Counted from the stretch's first letter, positions 40,872-48,930 are shown. The stretch is DNA of 64,000 nt from Pseudomonadota bacterium (GCA_018241525.1 JAFEDR010000011.1:310001-374000); one strand, 5' to 3'. Numbers and translations are program-made. The notes: generated by a model not told the origin, from the sequence alone.

Positions 40872-40892
40872 TGCGCCCGCTTCGCGGGCGCA
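40872..40892 (-). promoter_or_regulatory. Hairpin adjoining the desaturase Shine-Dalgarno
   Basis: On the minus strand TGCGCCCGC and GCGGGCGCA are perfect 9-bp arms around GAA, a very stable C-GAA-G triloop. Its 3' arm ends one base before GGAGG, the desaturase Shine-Dalgarno. It could affect translation or mRNA stability of the desaturase, or be an operator in the divergent promoter. Confidence 0.35.
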
Positions 40893-41062
40893 GCGATGTT
40901 CACCCGCGGGCCGGAGGGCGGTCAACGCGCTGCGCTGCAACGCGGGCCCCGCGTGGACGGGCGGCGCGTGCTCGGGTCTAATGAGATCCGCGCAACGGCA
41001 TCGGCCGGCGCCCGGATCCGCGGGGTCCGCGGCTGCCGGCTCGGCCACCGGAGGGGGGCGCC

Positions 41063-41830
41063 ATGGCTGCAGTGCTGCCGGTCGAGTCGTCCGAACGGCC
41101 GGTCGCGGGCCACGCCCGCTGGGTGCGCCTGACCCACTGGATCCTCGCCGCCAGCGTGCTGACGCTCGCGTTCTCGGGATTCGAGATCCTGATGGTCCAT
41201 CCGCGGCTCTACTGGGGCAAGACGGGCAACGACCTGACACCGGCCATCCTCGAATTGCCCGTCAGTCGCAACTACCGCCATGGCGGCTGGGCGCCGCCGG
41301 TCACGTTTGACCGCGGGTCCACGCCGGTCGTCAGCGCGGCGCGCACCTACGACATCTTCAACCAGAACAGCTGGGGACGGAGCCTGCACTTCCTCGCGGC
41401 GTGGTTCCTGCTCCTCGCCGGACTCGCGTACCTCGCGGCCGGCTTCCTTGGCGGGCACGTCTGGCGGGACCTGCTGCCCCGCCCGCGCGAACTCGCCCCG
41501 CGCGTGCTGTGGCAGGATCTCGCGGCGCACCTGCGGCTGCCGATGCGCCCCGCCGCCGGCGGGCCGCCATACGGGGTGCTGCAGAAGCTCTCCTATGCGG
41601 TGGTCGTGCTGCTCGCACTGCCGCTGATGGTCGTGACCGGGCTCGCGATGTCGCCGGCCGTCACCGCCGCCTACCCGGGGCTGATGGACCTCTTCGGCGG
41701 CTCGCAGTCGGCACGCACGATCCACTTCTTCGCGTTTGCCGCACTGATGCTGTTTCTCCTCGTGCACGTCGCGATGGTGGCGCTGTCGGGCTTTCGCCGG
41801 CAGCTGCGCGCCATGACGATCGGAGGCTGA
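41063..41830 (+). CDS. Cytochrome b561/FdnI-type membrane electron carrier partner of the molybdoenzyme
   Basis: This 255-residue protein has about four to five transmembrane helices with His in WVRLTHWILA, SLHFLAAWFLL, RTIHFFAFAAL and FLLVHVAMVAL as haem b ligand candidates. It fits the thiosulfate reductase/formate dehydrogenase cytochrome b group. It lies 1 nt before the molybdoenzyme gene and should deliver electrons from quinol to it, as MsrQ does for MsrP. A GGAGG-type Shine-Dalgarno precedes the ATG. Confidence 0.88.
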   Translation: MAAVLPVESSERPVAGHARWVRLTHWILAASVLTLAFSGFEILMVHPRLYWGKTGNDLTPAILELPVSRNYRHGGWAPPVTFDRGSTPVVSAARTYDIFNQNSWGRSLHFLAAWFLLLAGLAYLAAGFLGGHVWRDLLPRPRELAPRVLWQDLAAHLRLPMRPAAGGPPYGVLQKLSYAVVVLLALPLMVVTGLAMSPAVTAAYPGLMDLFGGSQSARTIHFFAFAALMLFLLVHVAMVALSGFRRQLRAMTIGG

Positions 41831-41831
41831 G

Positions 41832-42608
41832 ATGACCGGACAGAGCCGACTTGTGCTGAGCCGTCGCCAGCTGGTGACGGGACTCGCGTCCGCCGGCGGG
41901 CTGCTGGTCGCCGGCTGCTCCTCGCGGGAACTGCCACCGACGTACGGCAACGTGCTGCGGATGGGAGACCTCGTGACCTACCGCGCCTTCCGCACGCTGC
42001 TGCCGGCCGGGGCGCTGGTGCGCGAGTACGCGCGCGGCGACATCACCTCGAGCCCGGCGGTCGGCACGTCCGACCCTGCCGATCCGCACCAGGGCCTCTA
42101 CAGCGCGGAGCGCGGACCGCTGTTCGATCAGCTCCGGACCGGCGCCTTCGGCGACTGGCGCCTCAGGGTAGAGGGCCGGGTGGCGAAGCCGCGGGAGTTC
42201 TCGCTCGCCGAGCTGATGGCGCTGCCGTCGCGGACCCAGATCACGAAGCACACCTGCGAGGAAGGCTGGTCGGCGATTGCCGAATGGCGCGGCGTGCCGC
42301 TGCGGGCGGTGCTCGAGGCGGCCGGGATCCTGCCGACGGCGCGCTTCGTGAACTTCTTCGCCTTCGACGAGACCGCGGAGGGGCTCGACATGATCGACGC
42401 CCTGCACCCGCAGACGATCCTCGCCTACGGCATGAACGGTCGCGAACTGCCGCTCGCACACGGTGCGCCGCTGCGGCTGCGGGTCGAGACCCAGCTCGGC
42501 TACAAGAGCGTCAAGTTCCTCGAGCGGATCGTCGTCAAGGACGAGTTCGACGACCTCGGCAAGATCGGCTCGCTGCAGAACGGCTGGGCCTGGTACGTCG
42601 GCATCTGA
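41832..42608 (+). CDS. Sulfite oxidase-fold molybdopterin oxidoreductase, predicted Tat lipoprotein
   Basis: This 258-residue protein has a Tat signal (LSRRQLVTGLASAGG) followed by a lipobox (LLVAGC), so it is likely lipid-anchored after Tat export. The catalytic domain contains WRLRVEGRVAKPREFSLAELMALP and KHTCEEGWSAIAEWRGVPL, where the Cys (about 138) should ligate Mo. The domain ends GYKSVKFLERI. This is the YedY/MsrP fold, whose members reduce methionine sulfoxide in periplasmic proteins or act on other S/N-oxides. It is coupled to the cytochrome b gene 1 nt upstream. The exact substrate is unknown. Confidence 0.9.
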   Translation: MTGQSRLVLSRRQLVTGLASAGGLLVAGCSSRELPPTYGNVLRMGDLVTYRAFRTLLPAGALVREYARGDITSSPAVGTSDPADPHQGLYSAERGPLFDQLRTGAFGDWRLRVEGRVAKPREFSLAELMALPSRTQITKHTCEEGWSAIAEWRGVPLRAVLEAAGILPTARFVNFFAFDETAEGLDMIDALHPQTILAYGMNGRELPLAHGAPLRLRVETQLGYKSVKFLERIVVKDEFDDLGKIGSLQNGWAWYVGI

Positions 42609-42611
42609 GGC

Positions 42612-43094
42612 TCACAGCACGCGGTGCATCACCAGCGCGTCGACGAACCCCGCGGTCGGATGCTCGAACGCGGCGGGCAGGCGGCCGACGATCGCGAAGC
42701 CCATCGACTCCCACAGCCGCACCGCCCGCTCGTTGGTGCTGACGACGAAGTTGAACTGCATCGCGCGGAAACCGCGCTCGCGGGCGCGGTCGAGCGAGTG
42801 CGCGCACATCGCGCGGGCGACGCCGCGCCCGGTCGCGTCGCGGCGCGTCACGTAGCCGCAGTTGCAGACGTGCCGGCCGCCACCCGGCTGGTTCGGCCGC
42901 AGGAAGTACGTGCCGACGACCCGGCCGTCGTCCTCGGCGACGAACACCTCCTTGTCCGGCGCCAACCAGTAGGCCAGCACGTCGGCCTCCGGGAGATCCC
43001 GGTCGAGCGCGTATGTCGTGCCGTCGCGGATCGTCGGCAGGACGATCTGCGCGATCGCCGCGGCATCCGCAGGCTGCGCGAGCCTCACCTCCAT
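42612..43094 (-). CDS. GNAT-family N-acetyltransferase
   Basis: This 160-residue protein has a GNAT fold: MEVRLAQPADAAAIAQIVLP at the start, the acetyl-CoA loop VTRRDATGRGVARAMCAHSL (about 82-101) and the C-terminal NERAVRLWESMGFAIVGRLPAAF. The last segment and the trailing HPTAGFVDALVMHRVL place it with RimI/phosphinothricin-like acetyltransferases. ATG 43094 is chosen from the typical start of the fold; in-frame starts up to 43157 exist. It converges with the molybdoenzyme gene. The substrate is unknown. Confidence 0.82.
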   Translation of the reverse strand: MEVRLAQPADAAAIAQIVLPTIRDGTTYALDRDLPEADVLAYWLAPDKEVFVAEDDGRVVGTYFLRPNQPGGGRHVCNCGYVTRRDATGRGVARAMCAHSLDRARERGFRAMQFNFVVSTNERAVRLWESMGFAIVGRLPAAFEHPTAGFVDALVMHRVL

Positions 43095-43176
43095 CGGCAG
43101 CTGCCGCGCGGGACTGCGTGCGGCCGGGATGTGCGCCACGCCGCGCATACCCCACACGCGGCCACGAGCCCCAGGG

Positions 43177-43647
43177 TCACGGCGTTGCCGGGCGCGTCGG
43201 CTCCCAGAGCTCGATCTTGTGTCCCTCCGGATCGAGGATCCAGGCGAAGCGGCCGTTGCCGTCGTCGTCCTGCCGCTGCAAGACCGTGACGCCCTTCGCC
43301 TGCAGCCGCGCGAGGAACGCCTCGAGGTCGTCGACGGCGTAGTTGATCATGAAGTCGGCCGTCGAAGGCGCAAAGTAGGTCGTCGCGGCGGGAAAGGCAT
43401 TCCATACCAGCATCGGCGGATGCTTCGGCGCGTCGTAGTGCAGCAGCGCGCCGCCCCAGGCCTCGAGTGGCAGGCCGAGCACGTCGCGGTACCAGGCCGC
43501 GAGTGCTTTCGGATCCTTGGCCTTGAAGAACACCCCGCCGATACCGGTGATGCGGCCTACCGGTTCGGCCGGCACGGCATCGCCGGAGCTCGCGATCATG
43601 AGAACCCCCACGCAGGACAACAACATCGTACGCAGCGACATCATCAT
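43177..43647 (-). CDS. Exported glyoxalase/VOC superfamily protein
   Basis: This 156-residue protein has an unusual N-terminal signal peptide (MMMSLRTMLLSCVGVLMIASSGDAVPA) before a single VOC module (GRITGIGGVFFKAKDPKALAAWYRDVLGLPLEAWGG ... ILDPEGHKIELWEP). Metal-ligand candidates include the final Glu. Most single-domain VOC proteins are cytosolic, so an exported form is odd. Three consecutive ATGs follow a GGAGG; the first is used here. It may bind or modify a small molecule in the periplasm. Confidence 0.8.
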   Translation of the reverse strand: MMMSLRTMLLSCVGVLMIASSGDAVPAEPVGRITGIGGVFFKAKDPKALAAWYRDVLGLPLEAWGGALLHYDAPKHPPMLVWNAFPAATTYFAPSTADFMINYAVDDLEAFLARLQAKGVTVLQRQDDDGNGRFAWILDPEGHKIELWEPTRPATP

Positions 43648-43841
43648 GCTCCCTCCGGATCGATTCCCGCGAGCCGACGCCGGGCGGATCGCGCGGCAGC
43701 ACCAGCGGGAACGCGAGGACACCCGTCACACACTTGGCAGACCGCGGCCGTATCCGGCTGCGCGCTGTCCGCAGGCCGGATCCACTACCACGAGCCTACT
43801 GAATGTACCGCCGGCCGGCGACCGCCGTTCGCGCGGCGAGC

Positions 43842-44366
43842 CTACGACCGGGCCGGCGCCACCGTCGGCGCCGTGCCGGCGAGCAGCTCGTCCAGCTGCC
43901 CGAACGTTTCGGCCATTGCGTCGGCAGCTCCCGTTCCGGCCGCATCCAGCGCTGCCTTCGAGGGATAGAGCTCGCGGAAGACCAGCAGCGTCTGCCGATC
44001 GCACTCCTCGAACGTCACCGTGGTGACCGGGCCGTCCTGACCCTCGTCGTTGGTCCACACGAGGCGCGAGTGCGGGGTCACGTCGAGGTAGCGGCCGAAG
44101 AACGCCATGGACCCGGACTCCCCGAAGCGGAATTCGAGGCGATAGCCGCCGCCGACGCGCACGTCCATCTCGCAGGCGAGCAGTGTCATGCCCATCGACT
44201 TCGGCACCCACCAGCGCCTGAAGAGCTCGGGGGTGGTCCACGCCTCGAACACCAGGCGCGGCGGTGCGTCGAAAGTGCGCGTCACGACCAGTTCGCGATC
44301 GGACGTCCGCTCGACCGTCGTGCGGCGCTTCGCCGCAGCGGGCTTACTCGGGTTGCTTGCGTCCAC
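43842..44366 (-). CDS. SRPBCC/AHSA1-domain protein
   Basis: This 174-residue protein has one START-like AHSA1 domain (LVVTRTFDAPPRLVFEAWTTPELFRRWWVPKSMGM ... MDVRVGGGYRLEFRFGE ... DVTPHSRLVWTNDE). It binds a hydrophobic ligand in a helix-grip cavity. It overlaps the ArsR gene by 23 nt (44344-44366), the usual ArsR-AHSA1 pair. The ligand and role are unknown. Confidence 0.88.
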   Translation of the reverse strand: MDASNPSKPAAAKRRTTVERTSDRELVVTRTFDAPPRLVFEAWTTPELFRRWWVPKSMGMTLLACEMDVRVGGGYRLEFRFGESGSMAFFGRYLDVTPHSRLVWTNDEGQDGPVTTVTFEECDRQTLLVFRELYPSKAALDAAGTGAADAMAETFGQLDELLAGTAPTVAPARS

Positions 44367-44709
44367 CGGCCCTCTCCTTCAGTTTCAGTTCTTCGATCAC
44401 GGCGTCCAGCTCGTCGAAGCGCGCGTCCCACAGCCGGCGATACCGCTCGAGCCACGCCGTCTCCCGCTCCAGCCTGCCGAGGCCGAGCCGGCAGGTCCGA
44501 ACTCGCCCGACCTTCCGCGTCGTGACGAGTCCGGCCTGCTCCAGCACGCCGACATGCTTCTTCATGCCCGTGAGGGTCATGTGGAACTTCTGTGCGAGGT
44601 CCGAGATGGAAGCGTCTGCACGCGCGAGCTGCTCGAGAACGCCGCGCCGGGTCGCGTCCGAGAGCGCGGCAAACGAGGCATCCAGTTCGGCTCGCGCATA
44701 CTGAACCAT
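44344..44709 (-). CDS. ArsR-family winged-helix repressor paired with an SRPBCC gene
   Basis: This 121-residue protein has an ArsR HTH (SFAALSDATRRGVLEQLARADASISDLAQKFHMTLTGMKKHVGVLEQAGLVTTRKVGRVRTCRLG). No metal-binding Cys motif is present, so it is not a metal sensor. The start codon lies within a perfect palindrome that is probably its own operator. Regulators of this group commonly autorepress the ArsR-SRPBCC operon. The effector is unknown. Confidence 0.9.
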   Translation of the reverse strand: MVQYARAELDASFAALSDATRRGVLEQLARADASISDLAQKFHMTLTGMKKHVGVLEQAGLVTTRKVGRVRTCRLGLGRLERETAWLERYRRLWDARFDELDAVIEELKLKERAGGRKQPE

Positions 44710-44719
44710 AAGGTTCAGT
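44700..44719. promoter_or_regulatory. ArsR operator overlapping its own start codon
   Basis: ACTGAACC (44700-44707) and GGTTCAGT (44712-44719) are perfect 8-bp arms around ATAA. The ArsR ATG (44709-44707) lies inside the dyad. The AACC-N4-GGTT core matches the operator type common for ArsR-SRPBCC pairs. Confidence 0.65.
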
Positions 44720-44904
44720 GTTTAGCACAGCAACGTCCGGCTCGCAACCCGGGACGTCGCGGCGGCGACCGACGCCCCGCGCGACAGCGCGGCCCACGGG
44801 CGGGGACGGGAAGCCACGACGGCGCCGCCCGAGGCGCCCACAGGCGGTGCCATACTTCCGCCGATGCAATCGAACTCTCTGTTCACGAGTCAGCCGTAGC
44901 GCCC

Positions 44905-46071
44905 ATGGAGCCTGAGGACATTCTCGTGATCGGCGCCGGTCCCGCCGGGTTGGCCGTCTCGGCCTGCTTGCGCCGCGAAGGCCTCAGACATGTCGTGCTG
45001 GAGCGCGAGAGCCAGATCGGCTCGGCCTGGTACCGGCACTACGACCGACTGCACCTGCACACCACGAAGCGGTACTCGGGACTTCCGATGATGCCGTGGC
45101 CGAAGGACGCTCCGCGCTACCCGTCCCGCGAACAGGTCGTGGAGTACCTGCAGGCCTACGCGACGACGCACCAGATCGCGCCGCGGCTGGGCATTACCGT
45201 GCACAAGGTGCAGCAACGGGGAAGCCGTTTCTGGGTGGAGACGAGCGCCGGCACCATGACACCGCGCGTGGTCATCGTGGCCACCGGTTACAACGGCGTT
45301 CCGGTCATGCCCTCGATCCCCGGGCTGGACAGCTTCCGCGGCAGCGCCATTCACGCCGGCGCTTACAAGAACGCCGCGCCGTACCGGGGCAAGCGCACGC
45401 TGGTCGTGGGTTGCGGGAATTCGGGAGCCGAGATCGCGCTCGACCTGGCCGAGCAGGGCGTGGACGTCGCCATGGTCGTCCGCGGTCCGGTGCACGTGGT
45501 GCCGCGGGATCTGTTCGGACGGCCCACGCAGCACACCAACGTGCTGCTCTCGCACCTGCCCCTGGGACTGCGCGATGCAATCGCGGTGGCCACCGTCGGC
45601 CTGGCCGTGGGGGACCTGTCGCGCTGGGGCATCGTGCGCCCGGCGGTGGGACCCAATCGCATGATCGTAGAGACGGGGCGCGTTCCCATCCTGGACCTCG
45701 GCACCATCGCCATGGTCAAGCGCGGCAAGATCCGCGTACTGCCGGCCGTGCAGAAGGTCCTTCCCGACCAGGTGTGTTTTGCAGGCGGTGCAGTGCATCC
45801 GTTTGAAGCCATCATCTTCGCGACCGGCTACACGCCCGGCATCGGCAGGGTGGTCGAGGACTTCGAGGCCATTGCCGATGCCCGCGGCAGGCCGCACCGG
45901 TTCGGCGAGGAGACCGGTATTGCCGGGTTGTACTTTGTCGGTTTCAGGAATCCCCCGACGGGCGCACTGCGCGAGATCGCCCTCGAGGCTCCACGGGTGG
46001 CCCGATCCATTCGAGCCGTCGTCCGGGGTGGCTCGAACACGGACGCTGTCGCGGAAACCGTCGACGGCTGA
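44905..46071 (+). CDS. FAD-dependent flavin-containing monooxygenase (FMO/YUC-like)
   Basis: This 388-residue protein has an N-terminal FAD Rossmann motif (DILVIGAGPAGLAVSACL, residues 5-22), a second NADPH Rossmann motif (TLVVGCGNSGAEIALDLAEQG, about 165-185) and the FMO-type ATGY signatures (VVIVATGYNG, IIFATGYTPG). The sequence LHLHTTKRYSGLPMMPWP fits the plant-YUCCA-like FMO branch. It should oxygenate a soft nucleophile or a ketone. It is divergent from the ArsR gene; no Shine-Dalgarno is obvious before the ATG. Confidence 0.9.
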   Translation: MEPEDILVIGAGPAGLAVSACLRREGLRHVVLERESQIGSAWYRHYDRLHLHTTKRYSGLPMMPWPKDAPRYPSREQVVEYLQAYATTHQIAPRLGITVHKVQQRGSRFWVETSAGTMTPRVVIVATGYNGVPVMPSIPGLDSFRGSAIHAGAYKNAAPYRGKRTLVVGCGNSGAEIALDLAEQGVDVAMVVRGPVHVVPRDLFGRPTQHTNVLLSHLPLGLRDAIAVATVGLAVGDLSRWGIVRPAVGPNRMIVETGRVPILDLGTIAMVKRGKIRVLPAVQKVLPDQVCFAGGAVHPFEAIIFATGYTPGIGRVVEDFEAIADARGRPHRFGEETGIAGLYFVGFRNPPTGALREIALEAPRVARSIRAVVRGGSNTDAVAETVDG

Positions 46072-46734
46072 CCTGGCCGAAGTCTTATCCCGTCCGAATG
46101 GAAGGGGGTCGTTCGAATAGGCCTCTGGCGGGAGTGGGCCGGAGCCGGCCGACACGACGAGCCCAGCCCACGTGACGGGCAGCCAGCGACCGTTCGCGGA
46201 CCGGCGATCGAGGCCCGGAGTCCCTGGCCTTGCCGACGGAATTTCCGGGCCTTGAACGCTGGACTGTGGTCGCCGGCGCGGACGATCCCCGCGTCCCTCT
46301 CAGAGCAGCACGATCGGGCGCCTGCGATTCGTTGTTGCGTGTCAGGCGGCGTGAACCGTGGCCAGCACCGGTGAGATCGTGAACGCACGTGCGCGCGCGG
46401 GCTGTCTTTTTCGCTCGCGGCCGGCGCTGGCGGGAATCGGCACGGGCGGTGGGAATCGAACCCATCGTCCCACGTACTCCATTGCCAGGCCCCACAAGTT
46501 CTCGCGCGATCGGACTTCGCGTGTGTGTGATCCGCGTGCGAGGAGCGGAATCGCTGAAGCGCATCGGCTCCTTTCCGAAGACGCACGCGGAAGGTGTGGC
46601 GGGAATCAACCCCAGGCAGGCACGTCGTCGCCCCGGAAGCAGTCCCTCCGGATGCGCTAAGCTGACATTTTGATCGGCCGGGCTCCTCCAACGAACGGCC
46701 CGACGCACTGCACAAAGAGCAGGGACATGACGTC
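46072..46734. other. 663-nt spacer with a tRNA 3' fragment, left edge of a small island
   Basis: No supported gene lies here. The only recognisable element is a 22-nt copy of the tRNA-Gly 3' region at 46443-46464. The sequence between the monooxygenase stop and that fragment has no clear features. The part to its right (46465-46734) is mixed-composition DNA leading to the TIR-TPR gene. Confidence 0.6.
46443..46464 (-). repeat. tRNA-Gly 3'-end remnant (putative attachment-site copy)
   Basis: These 22 nt match 48862-48883, the T-arm and 3' acceptor strand of the tRNA-Gly(CCC) gene, at 21 of 22 positions and in the same orientation, 2,419 bp apart. The rest of a tRNA cloverleaf is missing, so it is a fragment rather than a gene. 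Such 3'-end copies are left by tRNA-directed integration. Confidence 0.7.
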
Positions 46735-48714
46735 GTGACGACATCGTCGCGGGCCGTATTTCTGAGCTACGCGTCCGAGGACGCGGATGCCGCGCTGGCG
46801 CTCTGTGAAGCCCTGCGTGCGGCCGGCATCGACGTCTGGTTCGACAGGCACGAGTTGAAGGGCGGGGACGCTTGGGATCGCAGCATCCGGCAACGGATTC
46901 GAGATTGCGCGCTCTTCATCCCGCTGGTGTCGGCACACACGGAGGGCAGACTGGAGGGGTACTTCAGACGCGAATGGCGGATCGCAGTCGACCGCCTTCA
47001 GGACATGGACGAGGGCGTTCATTTCCTCGTCCCCGTCGCGCTCGATGACACGCCCGAGCGTGGCGCACATGTGCCCGAGGCATTTCTGGCGGTGCAGTGG
47101 GTGCGGATTGCCGGCCGCGCGGTGCCACCGACGTTCGCCCCACGGGTAGCAGCACTCCTCGCTGGCGCCGACGCTGCTCAGGCCACCACAACGCATGGGC
47201 GCCATGCGGTGGAACCGCCGCCGGCGCGCCGATCCCGGCGCGTTGCCTCGATCGTCGTTGCGGGCCTGGCCGTACTCGCGAGCGCAGCCGCGGCCGCCTG
47301 GCTCTCGTTCTTCCAACCCGAGGGCGCACACTCGTCCCAGCCGTACGGCGGCGGGGAGAAGTCTATCGCCGTGCTTCCTTTCGTGGACCTGAGCGAAGGG
47401 CATAACCAGGAATATTTCGCGGACGGCATGGCGGAGGAAATTCTCAGCCTGCTCGAGAGCCTGCCCGACCTGAGGGTAATTGGCCGGACGTCGTCCTTCC
47501 AATTCAGACGCAAGAACGAGGACTTGCGTACGATCGGCTCGACGCTCGGCGCCGTCTACGTACTAGAGGGAAGCGTTCGACGGTCCGGCGATCGGCTGCG
47601 AGTCACCGCGCAGCTCAGCGAAGCTCATGATGGAACTCGTCTCTGGTCCGAGTCCTATGACCGAACGCTCGCCGACACCATCGCGCTCCAGCAGCAACTG
47701 GCAGGGGCCGTCGCGCACGCGCTGCACGTCGAGATCGCGGCCATTCACGATCTGCGAGGTAGAGCGCCCACTCACGACATCGAGGCCTACGACAGCTATC
47801 TGCGCGGCTTGCATGAGTTGGAGATACTTAATCAATCTGGCTTCGAGTACGGCGCCGCGCACTTCCAACATGCAATCGATCTGCAGCCAACATTCGTTCC
47901 GGCCATGGAGCAGCTGGCTCGCGCGTTCACCTACCAGGCAGATTTTGGGTATTCGCCGCCGCAGGTTGCATGGGAGCACGCGCGTGCGATGGCGCAGAAG
48001 GTCCTTGATCTTGATCGAAGTTCAGCGGTAGCCCACGCGGTACTGGGCAACGTCAGCCTCCAGTATGACCTCGACTGGCGGACCGCCGAGCGCGAGTTTC
48101 GAACAGCCATGTTGCTGGCTCCGAGCAGCTCCTACGTGCGGTGGCTTGCCGCAAGCGAGTACCTGGCGGTTGGCAACTCGCAGGAGGCAGGGCGCGTCAT
48201 CGATGCAGCACGAGCGATGGATCCACTGGACCCTATCGTGCATATCGTGGCCGGCTGGGTATACCAGCAAGCCGGAAGACCGGAGGCTGCAGTGCAGGCG
48301 TGCAGACGAGCTCTTGAGATCGCGCCGACCTATGCGTTCGCGCACTTTGAGCTCGGGCAAGCGCTACTCGTTGCTGGCAAGCCCGAGGATGCCCTCGTGC
48401 AATTTCAAGCTGAGCCGGAGGAGTCGGGGAAGCTCGCTGGACTCGCGATCGCCCTGCACGCACTCGGTCGGGACCGCGAGGCGAGTGAAAACATTGAACG
48501 ACTTCGACGCTTGGGCGCGAAGGGCTGGACGATGGGCTTGTCGTTCGCCCTAGCTGCACGCGGTGACAACGATGGCGCCTTTCGCCTGCTCGACGAAGCG
48601 TGGGCGGCGAAGGATCCGGACATCTTCCGGCTCAAAGGCCATCCGTTGCTCAGAAACCTCGAAGCAGACCCGCGCTATCGCGCGTTGCTTCGGAAGATGA
48701 ACCTACCTGAGTGA
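46735..48714 (+). CDS. TIR - transmembrane - FlgO/TolB-like - TPR protein
   Basis: This 659-residue protein has an N-terminal TIR-type domain (residues 6-145; RAVFLSYASEDADAALALC ... GIDVWFDRHELKGGDAWD ... CALFIPLVSAHTEGRLEGYFRREW). One membrane helix follows (about 165-190), then a FlgO/TolB-N-like domain (KSIAVLPFVDLSEGHNQEYFADGMAEEIL ... LEGSVRRSGDRLRVTAQL, about 203-330) and TPR repeats (about 340-650). It starts at GTG 46735; the ATG just upstream is closed by a stop. Third positions are richer in A/T than in neighbouring genes. It sits between a tRNA fragment and tRNA-Gly, so transfer is likely. The domain order is known from other proteobacteria; its function is not. Confidence 0.9.
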   Translation: MTTSSRAVFLSYASEDADAALALCEALRAAGIDVWFDRHELKGGDAWDRSIRQRIRDCALFIPLVSAHTEGRLEGYFRREWRIAVDRLQDMDEGVHFLVPVALDDTPERGAHVPEAFLAVQWVRIAGRAVPPTFAPRVAALLAGADAAQATTTHGRHAVEPPPARRSRRVASIVVAGLAVLASAAAAAWLSFFQPEGAHSSQPYGGGEKSIAVLPFVDLSEGHNQEYFADGMAEEILSLLESLPDLRVIGRTSSFQFRRKNEDLRTIGSTLGAVYVLEGSVRRSGDRLRVTAQLSEAHDGTRLWSESYDRTLADTIALQQQLAGAVAHALHVEIAAIHDLRGRAPTHDIEAYDSYLRGLHELEILNQSGFEYGAAHFQHAIDLQPTFVPAMEQLARAFTYQADFGYSPPQVAWEHARAMAQKVLDLDRSSAVAHAVLGNVSLQYDLDWRTAEREFRTAMLLAPSSSYVRWLAASEYLAVGNSQEAGRVIDAARAMDPLDPIVHIVAGWVYQQAGRPEAAVQACRRALEIAPTYAFAHFELGQALLVAGKPEDALVQFQAEPEESGKLAGLAIALHALGRDREASENIERLRRLGAKGWTMGLSFALAARGDNDGAFRLLDEAWAAKDPDIFRLKGHPLLRNLEADPRYRALLRKMNLPE

Positions 48715-48856
48715 CCGCCTTCGGGATTTCGGGCCGCGTCCATCGGGCGGCGGCTGCTGGCCGAGAGCGGACCGGCCCAGTGAGCTTCGTGAACGAACGG
48801 CGCGTGTGAACCGCCCCGCTCGCCACGGCAATGCGACGGAATCCCAGGCAATGAGG

Positions 48857-48930
48857 TGGAGCGGGCGATGGGAATCGAACCCACGTTAGTAGCTTGGGAA
48901 GCTACAGTTCTACCATTGAACTACGCCCGC
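48857..48930 (-). tRNA. tRNA-Gly(CCC)
   Basis: A complete cloverleaf reads on the minus strand: 7-bp acceptor (GCGGGCG/CGCCCGC), D-arm GTTCAATGGTAGAAC, anticodon stem GTAGC/GCTAC around TTCCCAA (anticodon CCC), and T-arm with TTCGATT. The discriminator base is U, as expected for bacterial glycine tRNAs, and the 3' CCA is encoded at 48859-48857. Its 3' end faces the TIR-TPR island. Confidence 0.95.
48862..48883 (-). repeat. tRNA-Gly copy of the island-flanking direct repeat
   Basis: This is the functional-side copy of the 22-nt repeat also found at 46443-46464, in direct orientation with one mismatch. It lies wholly inside the tRNA gene (T-arm to acceptor), as expected for an attachment site that leaves the tRNA intact. 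Confidence 0.7.

Noticed and set aside
46443..46464. A second tRNA or a tmRNA gene at this point
   Set aside because: Only the T-arm and part of the acceptor strand are present; no D-arm, anticodon arm, partner acceptor strand or CCA is found, and the T-stem has an A-C closing mismatch. It is kept only as a remnant.
46389..46673. A 94-codon open frame at the left of the TIR island
   Set aside because: It reads through the tRNA fragment, shows no domain and has no Shine-Dalgarno; it is probably chance.
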